Assembly: GCA_009801085.1 (NCBI GenBank)
Contig: VNWV01000001.1
Location: 1,302,001 to 1,366,000, forward strand
Length of the DNA stretch: 64,000 nucleotides
From: Lasiodiplodia sp. COLG20
Taxonomy: Eukaryota; Ascomycota; Dothideomycetes; Botryosphaeriales; Botryosphaeriaceae
Direction: 5' to 3'
The notes beneath the pieces were generated by a model, which had not been told where the DNA came from, ran no database searches, and worked only from the letters and a program-made list of their open reading frames with translations. Each line of letters begins with the position of its first letter. The stretch's first letter is position 1. The position numbers and the translations under genes are program-made. Positions 21,901-33,750 of the stretch are shown one piece after another.

Positions 21901-22373
21901 GTGACTGCTTCGAGTGCTCTCGCCGTCATCTCGCCATCACCGCTGCCTCCCAGCACCCCATACTAACGAGCTGCGCAGGCGCCCTCCATCTCCACACCCT
22001 CACCCTCACCGCTCCAATTAGTCCTGTAAGTGCATCCAGCTCCTCTTGCGACGCGTCTGCTTCCAACTTGTTGTTCTGCGCTGTTTCTGCGACCGCGCCC
22101 GCAATGCGCCCGCCATGCACGCGCACGCCAGCAACCCTCTGCACCCACAACAACAGCTCCATTCACCACCACCACCTTCCTGCATCGTCGCTGCAGCTCT
22201 GCAGGCGGTCGCACACCCTTGCACCTGTCACCTGACGCGTTTGCACGCCGAAATCTGCACCCACGCTCCCGCGCGACTATTTCAAGCGCGCCCCATCCGT
22301 CTCGCCCATCAACAGCTCACCTCTGCACATCACGCTGACCACGCCGCCTCGCAGCTTGACCACCACCGCGACA
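18932..22373. other. Large intergenic region upstream of NHP6
   Basis: About 3.4 kb without a supported gene. 19100-20850 is of ordinary composition with only short open frames. 20880-21650 is GC-rich and gives many overlapping open frames in several frames, which is a composition effect. It holds two copies of GCACGTGACCG (21068 and 21623). From about 21660 the plus strand becomes pyrimidine-rich and contains GTAAGT-type donors near 21769 and 22025, consistent with a long 5' leader of NHP6 containing introns. Confidence 0.45.
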
Positions 22374-22844
22374 ATGCCCAAGGAGAAGACCACCTCCCGC
22401 AAGACCAAGGCCGCCAAGGCTGACGGCAAGAAGAAGAAGGGTACGCCTGCCCGCACCTGCGCCTCGCGCCAGTAGCTGACACCGTCCAGACCCCAACGCG
22501 CCCAAGCGTGGCCTCTCTGCCTACATGTTCTTCGCCAACGACATGCGCGATAAGGTTCGCGAGGAGAACCCCGGCATCAAGTTCGGTACGTTCACGTGTT
22601 CCCCTGCACCCGATGCACCTACTCACAAGCCGTGCAGGTGAGGTCGGCAAGATCCTGGGCGAGAAGTGGAAGGCTCTTTCCGACAAGCAGCGCGCTCCCT
22701 ATGAGGCCAAGGCTGCCAACGACAAGAAGCGTTACGAGGACGAGAAGGCTGCCTACAATGCCGTATGTATCCCGCTCCCCGAGCTTCTTGACGTGATGCT
22801 GACCAGTACAGGGCGGCGATGACGAGGACGAGGCATCGGAGTAA
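22374..22844 (+). CDS. NHP6: HMG-box non-histone chromatin protein NHP6
   Basis: Four exons: 22374-22440, 22490-22585, 22638-22762 and 22812-22844, giving 106 residues, close to yeast Nhp6 with a short acidic extension. The basic N-terminus ([15 protein letters not shown], then KKKK) leads into the HMG box: [18 protein letters not shown], the [17 protein letters not shown] core and the final helix [14 protein letters not shown] short acidic tail [10 protein letters not shown] follows. All introns have GT/AG ends and lie inside the HMG box at positions usual for fungi. The protein bends DNA without sequence specificity and works with FACT and chromatin remodellers. The rich CpG-type upstream region and probable leader introns fit a highly expressed gene. 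Confidence 0.95.
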
Positions 22845-25359
22845 AGCTCCTGCACCGTCAGCCTCCTGATGTTTCGTCTACTCCTATTTGAGTCAGCCTC
22901 TTTCCGCGGTCCTTTTCGCTGTTTTGCTGTGGCGTTGGCAGGGCGAGGCAGGGTCGTGCGGTTTCTCATGATCGGGTCAGCCGCGTTTTGCATCACAACT
23001 ACTGGTATTCCTGATTGCTTGCGAGGCGCGTCTTGGGCAGTTCATTCTCTCGGGACGGGCGGTCGGTTTTCGCTGGGATAACGATGCTGGGGGAATCTAA
23101 ACGTGCAAAAGCATGAGGGTCACCACTGGCCAAGCGAGCTCATTCTTACGGATGAGCGCGCGATGAGAGCGGCTTTCTTGCTGGGCGATTAACGCCATTA
23201 GCTGCAGTCACAGGTCAGCGACGACGAACTAGAAACGATGATCCTCTTACTGGTTTCCTTCCCTCGGGTTCAATGTATACTAGAAGCTCTTCTGCTATGG
23301 AACGAGATAATTTCCTATTACGGCTCTTGGCTTTCGTCATCCTGTGTTTAGCTCCCGGGGTCTTCGCAGCCCCCCGCCTTGCGGGATCAGCGGCTACGGG
23401 AATCTGGATTCTCAGTCGTCCATTCAGCCTCCTCCTTTAGATCTGCGCATTGCCTTTCGGAGCGACGGTGCCTGGAGATCATTAGCTATCTCTTCAAGGG
23501 TAGCCATGACGGCTCGTGTGGCCTTGGGCATCCATGCTTGATGATTGTAGCGACACGCCCATCCGCTTGCATCGATAAACTTTCCTCCCACTCGTTTCGG
23601 CCCCAAGCGATGCGGCATGTTGCTGTAGCGCGCAGAGCAAGCCGCCCGTCCGTGTGCGCGCCATCTCCCAACCGGCCTATTATGAACCTAGGCAGCCGCT
23701 GTCCTGCGTCCGCATGCTTTGCCACTGTTACACCCATCTCCGTCCGGTTCTCCTCCCGCTTGCCGGGATTGCTAACTCTCCGCTGACTTCCGGAACGACT
23801 TTGATTGGCCCGCCGCCACGCGCCTGGTGTACTTAAGGGCTGCTGGTGTCTTCACTTGCGGTGTGACTGCGGTTGCGGCTAGCTCTTCCTTTGGCAAGGG
23901 GTATTGAGTGAAGTCGAACACCTTCCCGTCTAACAATAGAAACACATCGAAACACTTCTGGATCCTTATCTTATCCCGCATTTTTTCTCATACCACATCG
24001 TAGCTGCTGACAAGTCAAGGATCGCTGCCAGTGATCCCGTTCTATCACGAAGCTTGCTGGCATTTTTGATGCTTACGCCACTAGCCAACACGATCTTTGG
24101 CCTCCGGGTCCTCGTGCCCATGGTGCAGGGTGCGAGTGAACACGGTGATGAGAATCCCATGCCATACTCCACCTTTTCTACCAGGATCACTGGGTGACTT
24201 GTCCTAAAAGGGGGTTCGTAGTGTGATTGTCGCAGATATTGCAATCACGCCTGCTAAATGCCTTGGCTTCCTATTCTTTGGCTTTTTGTCTTTCCTAACT
24301 TTGTCCAACCATAAACCGCTCACAATGTACTATCAGCACGATCGTATCACATTCACACAACATCATCACTCGGTCACGTTAAACATTTCTTAGCACTGTG
24401 GTGATAAAATAAGTCCATCATCCGGTGTCAAACACGAAAAGTCTCGGTAAGCTGAAATGTTGACAGCGACTGCTACAACGTAGACACTACTAGTGTACCC
24501 AGTACTTTGTCTCCATCTTCTCCATCTGGTTAGCCCGAGCCTTACAACAAGAGCATTTCGATCGTAGTCCCTCTCTCCACTCTTATGCATGCTATTCTAC
24601 TCACCTAGACGAATTGTTCTCTTATGCGATGAAGTGCCTAAGGGGGAGGGGCAGAAGGAGTAGTAGTACAAGTGACCAGGTATGCGGTTTAAAAGGGTAG
24701 CACATCTGATGGTGGTGGGAGTGACAGCAAATGCAGGAAAAAAAGAAAAGAAAAAAAGCTGCAGGGTGCAGACTATTGTGGGACGCTGCATTCTCGCCTG
24801 ATTATCAGTCGCCACTGGTGTTGAATCACGACGCCCTGCATTGACAGACCACTCGGAAAAAAGAGATCGTGTTTGTGCGGTCTGCACTGTGCATGCGCCC
24901 ACTTTTTTTTTTAATCGATCGCACAGAAGCTGATCCATTGTTCTGGTCTAGTGAAATCGTCAAAATCAACCCGTCGAAGGTTCTGTTATAGTTACTCTAC
25001 GTTAAATATCACATTTCTTTAGAAGTTTTCCAACCGACGCGCCTCGCCGCCCTTGACCGTTGAATAAGTAATAAACCGGGTCGAGCGAGGTGCGACGATC
25101 TATTATATCGTCATGATCATGCATGTCAAAAAAAAAGAAGCCTCCTGTCTGCGGAGGTCGGCGAGCGAAAATCGCCGAAGGTATCGTCATCCCAGCTCGT
25201 GTTCCATACCCCTCATTTCCCCAAACCCCGCGGGACGAAAGTGTAGCAGTGATGTGCTGAACTATTTACACCCACAAAACTCGCCGAATGTGATGCATCA
25301 GAAAAGCGTGTGCGACAGCGGTGTCATGGACCCTGCGGTGTTGTGCGGGAACGCGGAAT
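22845..25359. other. Intergenic region, convergent 3' ends of NHP6 and HMG-CoA synthase
   Basis: About 2.5 kb between convergent genes. No open frame here looks like a protein. Homopurine runs occur near 24738-24762 and a poly-A run near 25128. I see no RNA gene or transposon remnant. Confidence 0.45.
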
Positions 25360-26910
25360 TTAAGCCTTGACGGCGTACTTCCTGCGGAACATGTCGTCGA
25401 CCTCCTCGAGGTAGTAGGTGCCGGGGACGATCCTGTCGGTGGAGCCCTTGGGCTTGAAGTTCTTCTGCAGGTGGGCTTCCTCACGGAGAAGGCACATCTG
25501 TCGGGTCGTTAGCGCTTGCAGTCGTGCGGCATTTTTTCCCTGGAACTCACATCGTCGTAGACCTGCGGGGGAACGACCTCACGCGCATCCAGGCGCTTCT
25601 GCAGGTCAACCTTCTCGGCGATCTCCTTGACGCTGCCCTTGATCTTGAGCGAAAGCAGCGAGGAAGCGAGACCACTGCCGTAGCTGAAGACACCGACGCG
25701 CTTGCCCTGGAGTTCGTCCGAGGAAACATTGCTGAGCAAGCTGACGAGACCGCCCCAGACACTGCCGCTGTACATGTTACCGCACATGGTGGGAACCTGG
25801 ATGCTGGGCTGGACGCGGCTCGCGAAGCGCTTCTTGGTCTGGCAGGGATCAGCCGACTGGACACGTGCACAAATCTGCGAGCGGGGAACTTACCAGAGCC
25901 ATGAAAGTCTTCTCGACAGTCTTGTCAGTGATGGAGGTCGTGTAGTCGAGGTTCAGGAGCTCCTCAGGAACCTCGGCGAAGACGGGGTTCTTGGGGTCCT
26001 TGAGGTAGTCGTTGTACAGCAGGCGCGCGTACGACTTGCTGACGAGCTTGCACGTGGGGGCGTGGAAGGACATGTAGTCGAAGCGGTCGAGCGGGACTTC
26101 CTGGGCGGAGGCGGCGCCGTTGGTGCCGTTCGAGTGGCCGTTCGCCTGGGCGGCGAGCTTCTCCTCGCGGGCGTTGTAGGCCTTGTAGCAGGCATCAACG
26201 GCCTCGGTGTAGCAGCGGATGGAGAAGTGGCCGTCGACGTAGGGGTACTCGCTGGTCAGGTCAGGCTTGTAGAAGTCGTAGACGTGGGCCATGTAAGTGC
26301 CGCGGAGACCGGGCTCGAACACAACGGGCGCGTCAGGGCCAATGAGCATGGCAACGCAGCCAGCGCCGCCGGTCGGGCGGGCGTTGCCCTTCTTGTAGAG
26401 GGCAATGTCGCCGGCAACGACGATGGCGTCGCGGCCGTCCCAGGCCGAGGACTCGACCCAGTTGATGGTGTTGAAGACGGCGTTGGTGCCGCCGTAGCAG
26501 GCGTTGACCGTGTCGACGCCCTCGATGTTGGTGTTGCCCGACTCAGCAAACAGCTGCATCAGCACCGACTTGACCGACTTGGACTTGTCGAGAAGCGTCT
26601 CGGTGCCGACCTCCAGGCGACCGATGTTCTTGGGGTCGACATTGTACTTCTTGAGCAGCGAGGAAACGGTGGTGAGGGCCAGCGAGTAGATGTCTGGTAC
26701 ACTACGCGGTTAACACTGCGAACGGAGGGCGTTGCACACGGGGTGGCGCATACCTTCCCGGTCGTCGCAGAAGCTCATCTTAGTCTGGCCCAGGCCGATA
26801 GTGTACTTCCCCTGGCCGACGCCATCGAACTTCTCGAGCTCTGCCTGGTCGACGCACTGGGCGGGGAAGTAGAGCTCGACGGCCTTGATGCCAATGTTTT
26901 GGGGAGCCAT
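25360..26910 (-). CDS. ERG13: Hydroxymethylglutaryl-CoA synthase
   Basis: Four exons: 26754-26910, 25894-26693, 25551-25838 and 25360-25497, giving 460 residues, the usual length. The product condenses acetyl-CoA with acetoacetyl-CoA to HMG-CoA, the step before HMG-CoA reductase in the mevalonate/ergosterol pathway, in the cytosol. The catalytic Cys118 sits in [10 protein letters not shown], the conserved Glu in [14 protein letters not shown] and the catalytic His in FHAPTCK. The N-terminus ([18 protein letters not shown]) and the [14 protein letters not shown] and [13 protein letters not shown] segments are family hallmarks. A low-complexity insert ([15 protein letters not shown]) interrupts the middle of exon 2; similar variable loops occur in fungal members. 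The last intron places a Met codon at the start of exon 4 (MCLLREEAH). No convincing sterol-response element was found upstream. Confidence 0.96.
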
Positions 26911-29900
26911 TGTGACGGAGAAGCGTGCAGCGGAGGGCAACTGGGCAGAGGGAAGAGAGCAAGCGGGAGGGCGAAGAGGGTTGAGAGACGGCGACGTGGA
27001 AAGCTCAACGGTCCCTGTTGATATTCTTTCATGACGGCCCCCTGCCACTTGAAATTGGACTAAACGCGAAGCAGCCTAGACCAGGCACGATAAGGGCCTA
27101 TCAGCCACACCGCTCCGAGCGACACCTGGCCGGCACACCTGGCTCGACAGCGCGGCCTCTGTGCCACTGCTGCACACGCAAGCCCTCTGGTCAGCAAGCA
27201 TAAATGCAGGCACCCGCCGTGCGCCGTCGCTGAGGTCACTGCGCTGCTGCTGCCTACGTGAAATGAGCCCATCCTCGCAGACACAGCCTTCGCTTGCGCA
27301 TCCCTCGCCCATGATTCCGCCATCCTCGACCGCGGGCCTCATTTGCCCCAACCCGCTGGGCTGCCCACTGGCGGCGCGCCGCTCCCCGCCATCATACGAG
27401 GCCTGTCCCGTTATCGGAAAAAAGATCTAATCAGTTCTGCGCAGCTGGCGCGCCTTTTCCTGCCCGACCCCACCACCCTCCACGCCACCACCAACTTTTT
27501 ACGTGAAGCGACGGCATCTTGCGGACCAACCCGCTGCCGCGTCCGAATCGTCCGCCGGCTGCCCGATCGTGCTGGATCTTATCTCCGATCACCAGCTTAC
27601 TATTGTCCCCGCCTTGCCCTGCTTTCTTTATGCTTAGGGCTTCGCCTAGTAGCCCTGGCATGCACCTCTCCCATTCAGTGACCACTCAGCTCACTCGACT
27701 CTCGCTTCAGCCGCCCTTTTTTCTTCCCATTTTCGGCCCTACTGCATTCCTGATTGTCATAATTTTTTCGTTGCCTTTTTGCCTCCCACCCCCGCACAAC
27801 AGCCCTCCTTCCGACTCCGGTGTGCTGATGCCGATCTCGTCATCAAGGCATCTGACTTCATGCAGACTGCGCACATAAATCTACGGACCCCTCGGTATCC
27901 GCGGCTGCCGACAAGAAAATATTTTCACGCGCAGCTCCAGGAGAGTCCAATCCCCCGTCGAACTGTTCGAAGCCATTCCTTTCCATGGTTTTTGTTTTCT
28001 GGAGTATTACAAGCAAAGACGATGCCTCTACAGCTTGAACAAGTTTATCCTATGCAGCAGAAAATGCCGTCCCCGAATGAGACTCAGAACGAAAAGGTAT
28101 CGTACCCATTCAACATCCGCTCACTAGGAACTGAACTGGAGGCATGCGTGTGCCTGTGCATTTTGATATCCCACAGTTGCACCTCCACGGTTTCCTCAAC
28201 ACCCCACAGCGTTCAGGGCCATTATTCTGCGTACAGCGCTCAGAAAGGGTCATGGCCTTCCGCAGCCCACCATCTAATCCCTCTTGTTGGTGGCTGTCGA
28301 CGTGTGTCTGCTGATCTTGACTGACTCGTGGTCAGCTATTTCTCGGGTGTACCGCCTACCCACATTTTTCTGGCTGACCACGAAAGCAGTGATTGGCAGG
28401 AGCAGTGCGTCTTCCATCTAACAAAGCTATCCATCAGATCGATCGGCAACGATCGACAGCAATAGGTATCTTAATACTTTCTGTCTCGGAGCAATCAATT
28501 CTGTCAGCTCACGGCCGCCGTGTTACCTCAGCTTTTTCATGGACTAGGCGTCCCGAAACGACACCGGCTCACTTTGCATTACAACAAACCGGGGAATTGA
28601 AATTCTTGCCCGGATGCATTTGCTCACATATATCGCGCATCAATGTCCGGATGGATGCTTCGGCTGCCCCTCTATTGCTATGCTAATGGAAACGATCTCG
28701 AACCTCTTCGAGAAGAGGGATTCCTTGGGGGTAAACGTATCGTCCGAGCCGGCGCATCGTTCATGCTTTCCCATGGTACGCTGACATGAAAACATCCGCT
28801 CACGTGTAACAGCGCTGCTACTTCACACAGCTTGTGCGCAAAGAATCCAGAGATTTATTCTTCTACGTCCATAAAAGACATTGCACTCATTCAGTTGGGC
28901 TAGCGAAGCAGCCGGTTGTGGATGTAAGTTCCCAAAGTACACAGGGGAATATAGATGAAGACTTCAATTGCCCATATGAGCTGAGTATGATGTGTCTGGC
29001 GAGAAGTATTTTGTAACTTAGTTTGGGCTGGTTGAAATTTCTACAGCTATCAACCCGATGAAAGAGCCAGAAATTAATCGCAACTCCCCGCTTCTCCGGC
29101 TTTCCTCAAGAAATATGCTCCTGCAGGGTCCCGACACTTTAGCACTTACCGTGGCTTGGCTCTGTGTTTCATTCCTCGACCTTGCGGAAGCTGTTCGCCA
29201 ATTGGGTTCCATTACTCGACGTTGGGAAGGCCTCCGATTTGCATTCGGTGCAACCGACTTGCAGCGAAACATTACACAGAACCAGTGACAGGTTCCAGTG
29301 TAACATTCGGCAGAATTTGCAATGCCTTGGAAAGTCTGGGGTAGCACACACGACGTTCGTCGAACAGTATGCTTCCACCAGAAGGATACATAGGCAAGCA
29401 ATTTTTCGCTTGATCATCGGAAAACCGGCATTCGCTACCGACTTATCTGCGCTCATTGATCTACAGTCAAGCTGAACATTTTGGTCAGATCACTCGCGGT
29501 GTTCCGGCACCTCTGTTTGGAAAGTTCCGAGCAAGACGAGTATGGCGCTGAGAACCGAACCGTGGCCAGGTTCATTTCATTTTATCAGTGGCTCGCGGAA
29601 CCTGGGTACTTGTCGAAAACAATCCCTCGTTGTTGATACGCAGCGGTATCGGCGGTCAATGGCAAGAGCTGCTTCCACTGAGTCGCAATTACAACAGCGG
29701 CATCCTTCCGCAGTGGCCCTGACCAGACGCAGCATCGCATGAGCAGCAGTCACAGACGCTCCAATTTGAGCGCGAACTATTGTGTCTCGGGCACTGACAG
29801 GACGATCGCAACGCCCAGGCCTCTTCCCAGAGTTCCGGCTAAGGTCTTAGCTCTGGGCTCGCGGGAGTGCTTGAGCGACTTTCTCCAGTCCGCTGCGTGC

Positions 29901-31287
29901 AAAAAGCGTCCAACATTTCATGTAGGTAGGTATACGCTCAGAGTTTCTGACCTAGAAAGGCACAGGCGGATACGAGGCAGCAGTCGGGCGAGGGACCCAT
30001 CGGAAGCGTGCCGCCTCGAGTTTCGCGTGTAGCGCATGGTCCCACGGAGATCAGTACGGACCACTTCAGTGACGAGAGGGGCGACTCCACCAGCCGAGGC
30101 GAGTGCGGCCGCGAGAGGCGCCGGCCAACTCATGAGTTGGGAAGGCTGTTTATTAAACCGAGCGTGGCTGGAAATAGCGCCTGTGGCAGCGCAGCGCAGG
30201 GTAATGATCTCACTGTCAGCAGCACGGATAGGCTTCAAAATTTGCGAGCTAGGGGGCGGCGAGACAGTTCCAACCTGTGTGACAGCAAGCGCTAGCAGCA
30301 CGTGACGGCGGCGTTTCAGACTCACGCGTTGGGGTCAGCTAAAGTGTCGCAGCGCAGGTACAGCGGTTACATCGAGTACACAGAGCGACCGGCAGTTGCA
30401 GAGCGGAGGCAGCTTATCGTCAGCACCCTATTCTCGCGCTGCTTAAGCGCTGATCGCCGGGCGCAGCAGAGGCACAGAGAGCCAGCCCAATTATAATCGA
30501 AGCGGGTTGGCGGCGCGCAAATGCTGGCAGCGAGCAAGGGGACGCTAAAATCAAGGTTAATCCGGCGGGGTGTTGGCGGCTACGACAGGCACAGAACGGT
30601 GATATCCGCTGGCAGCGAGGGGTGGCTCGCCCTCGCGCGGCAGGACGGCGTTGTCGCCTGCAGGCGGCATCCCTCAGACCAGTGATGCCACACACGCGAG
30701 GTGTCAGCCCGCGCCGTGCAACCGTCGGTGGCGCCGGCCCTGGACGAGCCCTGGACGGGCGCCGCACGCACATCGCCCGGCCCTGACTAAAGGGCCACAC
30801 AGCGCCGAGGGTACGGCCGGCGCCCGGGAGACGCTCTCGTGGCAACGGGGCGCAACGGGGCGTCGCGACGCTGAGTAGTCGAGCGCGAGACATCGCTGGC
30901 TGTGCCGCGAAGACGACGGAGACGGCGGTGCTGGCAGCACTGCTGCATAGTGCCCTCGTGGGCAGCCCGTTTTGGCACTGTCGGCCGGGCTCACTTTTTC
31001 TGTCAAGCCCGAAACGCTCTAGTCTGAAATCATGCGCTTCTGCCCAGTGGACCTGGCGTTCCCCGAGCCATGCCGTCCTGACCACCCGGATCTCTCCACT
31101 TCGCGACCACATTCATCAACACCAACACCGCCCTCGCCCCCGTCACGAACTCGTGCCTACCCTGCACGCCAGCCCCCCGCCCGCCGCTTTCGCTGCCCCA
31201 CGCTCTCGATATCACCAACTCGCACAATTCGATCCATCACGGCGCTCTCACGCCCCCGATAAGGAGGCGACTCGCTTGCCGGGCGCA
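26911..31287. other. Large divergent intergenic region (4.4 kb)
   Basis: Separates the starts of HMG-CoA synthase (minus) and a DUF7820-like membrane protein (plus). Open frames are short and not protein-like. 29700-31000 is GC-rich with a GCACGTGAC site at 30298. A short perfect hairpin (CCTCTTC/GAAGAGG) lies near 28700. A frame extending the plus-strand gene upstream to 30928 lacks an ATG and has no conserved character. It may hold long leaders or non-coding transcripts, but none can be shown. Confidence 0.4.
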
Positions 31288-33750
31288 ATGGACGGACGCC
31301 AGCCGCCCAGCGACGACCACGCGACGCCATCCAATTCCAGGAACCCCAACGTCTTCGACGACGAATATGCCCTCGAACGCGACCAGGACCCGGAGTTTGG
31401 CATGGGAGTAGCGGATGGATTTCGGCCCGGAAATGACCATGGAGGCGGTATTGCTGGCAACTCGACGACTGCACTTGACCACAGGGCTTCGATACGGTCG
31501 TCCGTACGTCATTCTATCTCGGAAAATTTCCCACTGGACACCAAGGGGCCTCCTCAAGTCGCTCAGCAGCGGAACAGCATATCAAAAGGCGGCCATGCGG
31601 CAAGAGGATCTTTCACCATGGCACAGGACGGCCCCAACTCTTCGACTCCCGAGCGAAGCAATACCTATTCTCCTGCCCCTCGCCTACCACAGCTGTCGCA
31701 CCGTGCCTCCATTGCGTCTACATCGTCATTCGCAACCGAACACGCGTCGCAGAGTGGGTTTGCCGCAAACTCTGGTCCCAGCCACCCCTATGGCATGTAC
31801 CCTCAGGGCACTGGTCTGGGCCGGTCGGCCAGCGTCACAACAACTTCCACCGCCCAAGGGACCTCACGATCGCTCTCGCACCATGGCCCCGCTCATCCGT
31901 ATGCAATGTATCCCCAAAATGTCTTCGACGACCCTGACGAAATCCGGCCTGCACCCGTGCAAAATCAAATTCCAGTTGGCTTCCCAGGACTTGGTCAAGG
32001 CTATCATAGGCAAATCGGGCCCGATGGCGAAGAGCAGGATATCATCGGGCCCGACGGTCACATGGAGCAATTGCCCCCTTACTCGAGATTCCCGGAGGAG
32101 GGTCCGACCAAGGCCTCGCTTATGGCAGTGCCGGAGGAGTTCGGTCTTGTTACTGGAACAGAGCATACAGCAGCACCAGCAGCACCAGCAGCCACGTCGG
32201 GAGTGGTAGCAGGGGCCGCGGTTGGTAGTCTAGCGGCATCGCCTGTCGGGCCTCAAAGTGCTTCAATGTCTCAAGAAGCATTACCATCGAGCAATTCCAG
32301 TATGATGATGCAACCGATGGCCAATGGGCAGACAACTCCGCAGTCACAAGAACCATTGCAGTCGCAGGATCGATCTGCATCTGCAGAAGCTCCGAGTACC
32401 GGCAACCCCAACGACAAGAGCTGGAGTGAAAAGTCATGGCAGGAAAAGAGGAAGACCAAGATTTTGTGGGGAAAGGTGCCGTTGTGGGTATTTATCACTG
32501 CTCTCGTCATCATTGTGATATTGGCAGTGATATTAGGAGTTGTCATTGGCACTTTCATGGCCAAGGGACACATGGACAAGAACAAGGATCGGGGGTAAGT
32601 TGGCCCTGGGCGCGTTGCCCACATCCCTCGTAATGCTGACGCTAACAACAGGCCTTCCATGGTCACGGTGGTTAGTACGGAATCCTTGTTTGATGCTTCG
32701 AGCATCCAAGTGATACCCACCGGCCTCCCTGCCTTGCCTGTGGGCAAGTATGCGCTTCCCATCCGCAGCCCTGACGTGTCTAGCAACGAGTGTCTCACGA
32801 GCTCGGAGCAAAACGACGCTTGGTCCTGCAACGTGGACGGACCACCTCTTGAGATCAATGTTCGTTCTTATGGGAAGGCCAACTCGTACGCTATGTGGCT
32901 GTCGCCCCTGGACAACACCACGGGCGTTAACTACGGAAGCCAAGCACCGAACATTGAGCCCCAGGCGCTTAGCCTAGTGACTGACCTTGACAACCCCGCG
33001 GACGGACCGGCATGGCATTTTCAAACTTTGTATGACAAGATCGTTATCCTGCGACCCGAGGATTTCGCGGCAGGCCAGAAGCTGGTGTCGCGCGATGCGC
33101 AAGGTTCGAGTTCAGGTGACTACAGCGGTGACGACGGCAGCAGTAGCTACCCACCCTACCCGCCGGATGGCTTCAATATGCCTTCAGGGTTCAGATCTCG
33201 TCATCAAGTTGTCGCAGGCGACAAACCGTGGTACTGCATCTGGAACTCAACCTTTATCGAGACGTTCATCTATGTGGAGCAGAACACGTCGGCAGCCATG
33301 TCTACAGGTTTGTCGTCCGGACTGTCTTCAGCAACTAGTTACGCGACGCCTGCACAATCGACTAGCACAGTACTAGCCACCACAACGTATCCTTCGCCGG
33401 TCACCATTGTGTCTACAAATACTGCAGCCGCTATTACGACGTCGCCATCGACGGCTCAGCGACGCGGTACGGACAGCGACAACATTCAGTGGTACCCGCG
33501 CATCGTGAAAATTGAGGAACGTCGTACGTCTACGAAGGAACAAGCGTACTGTCAACAAATGCAGCTTCTTGACGACGGACGGATGGTCCCCGTGTTACAA
33601 GACGGCGAGACGATCGTGGTGAAGCTGTCCGAGTCAGATCCGGACTATAGCGACTACAAGAGCGGGAGCAGTAGTAAGAGTTCAAAGAGGGTCCTAGACA
33701 AGAGAGATGACCCGTCGAATGCTTGTCATTGCCAGTGGTCATTTATATAG
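31288..33750 (+). CDS. Single-pass membrane protein with extracellular glycoprotein-like domain (DUF7820-like)
   Basis: Two exons, 31288-32594 and 32652-33750, joined in frame over a 57-base intron (GTAAGT donor), give 801 residues. I chose the ATG at 31288 (MDGRQPPSDDH) over an upstream in-frame extension that lacks ATG. The first 380 residues are a disordered Ser/Pro/Gln-rich cytoplasmic region with two HPYxMYPQ repeats and two IGPDG repeats. A KSWQEKRKTK basic stop patch precedes one strong transmembrane helix (about 398-421). The C-terminal part looks lumenal or extracellular: paired Cys residues (NECLTSS, WSCNVDG, WYCIWNSTF), N-glycosylation sequons (NTT, NST, NTS), and a Ser/Thr-rich stretch near residue 670-710. 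This layout fits the fungal family that databases label DUF7820, although I name it from memory. The role is unknown; a cell-surface or wall-sensor protein is possible. Confidence 0.8.

Noticed and set aside
25702..27021. 439-codon open frame on the plus strand opposite HMG-CoA synthase
   Set aside because: Antisense shadow of a GC-biased gene; Val/Gly/Leu-rich translation without domains.
26911..27130. Sterol response element ahead of HMG-CoA synthase
   Set aside because: ATCAGCCACAC near 27098 shares only part of the SREBP site and differs at several core positions.
30928..31287. 120-codon N-terminal extension of the DUF7820-like protein
   Set aside because: No ATG starts it, and the translation lacks conserved character; the ATG at 31288 gives a sensible start.
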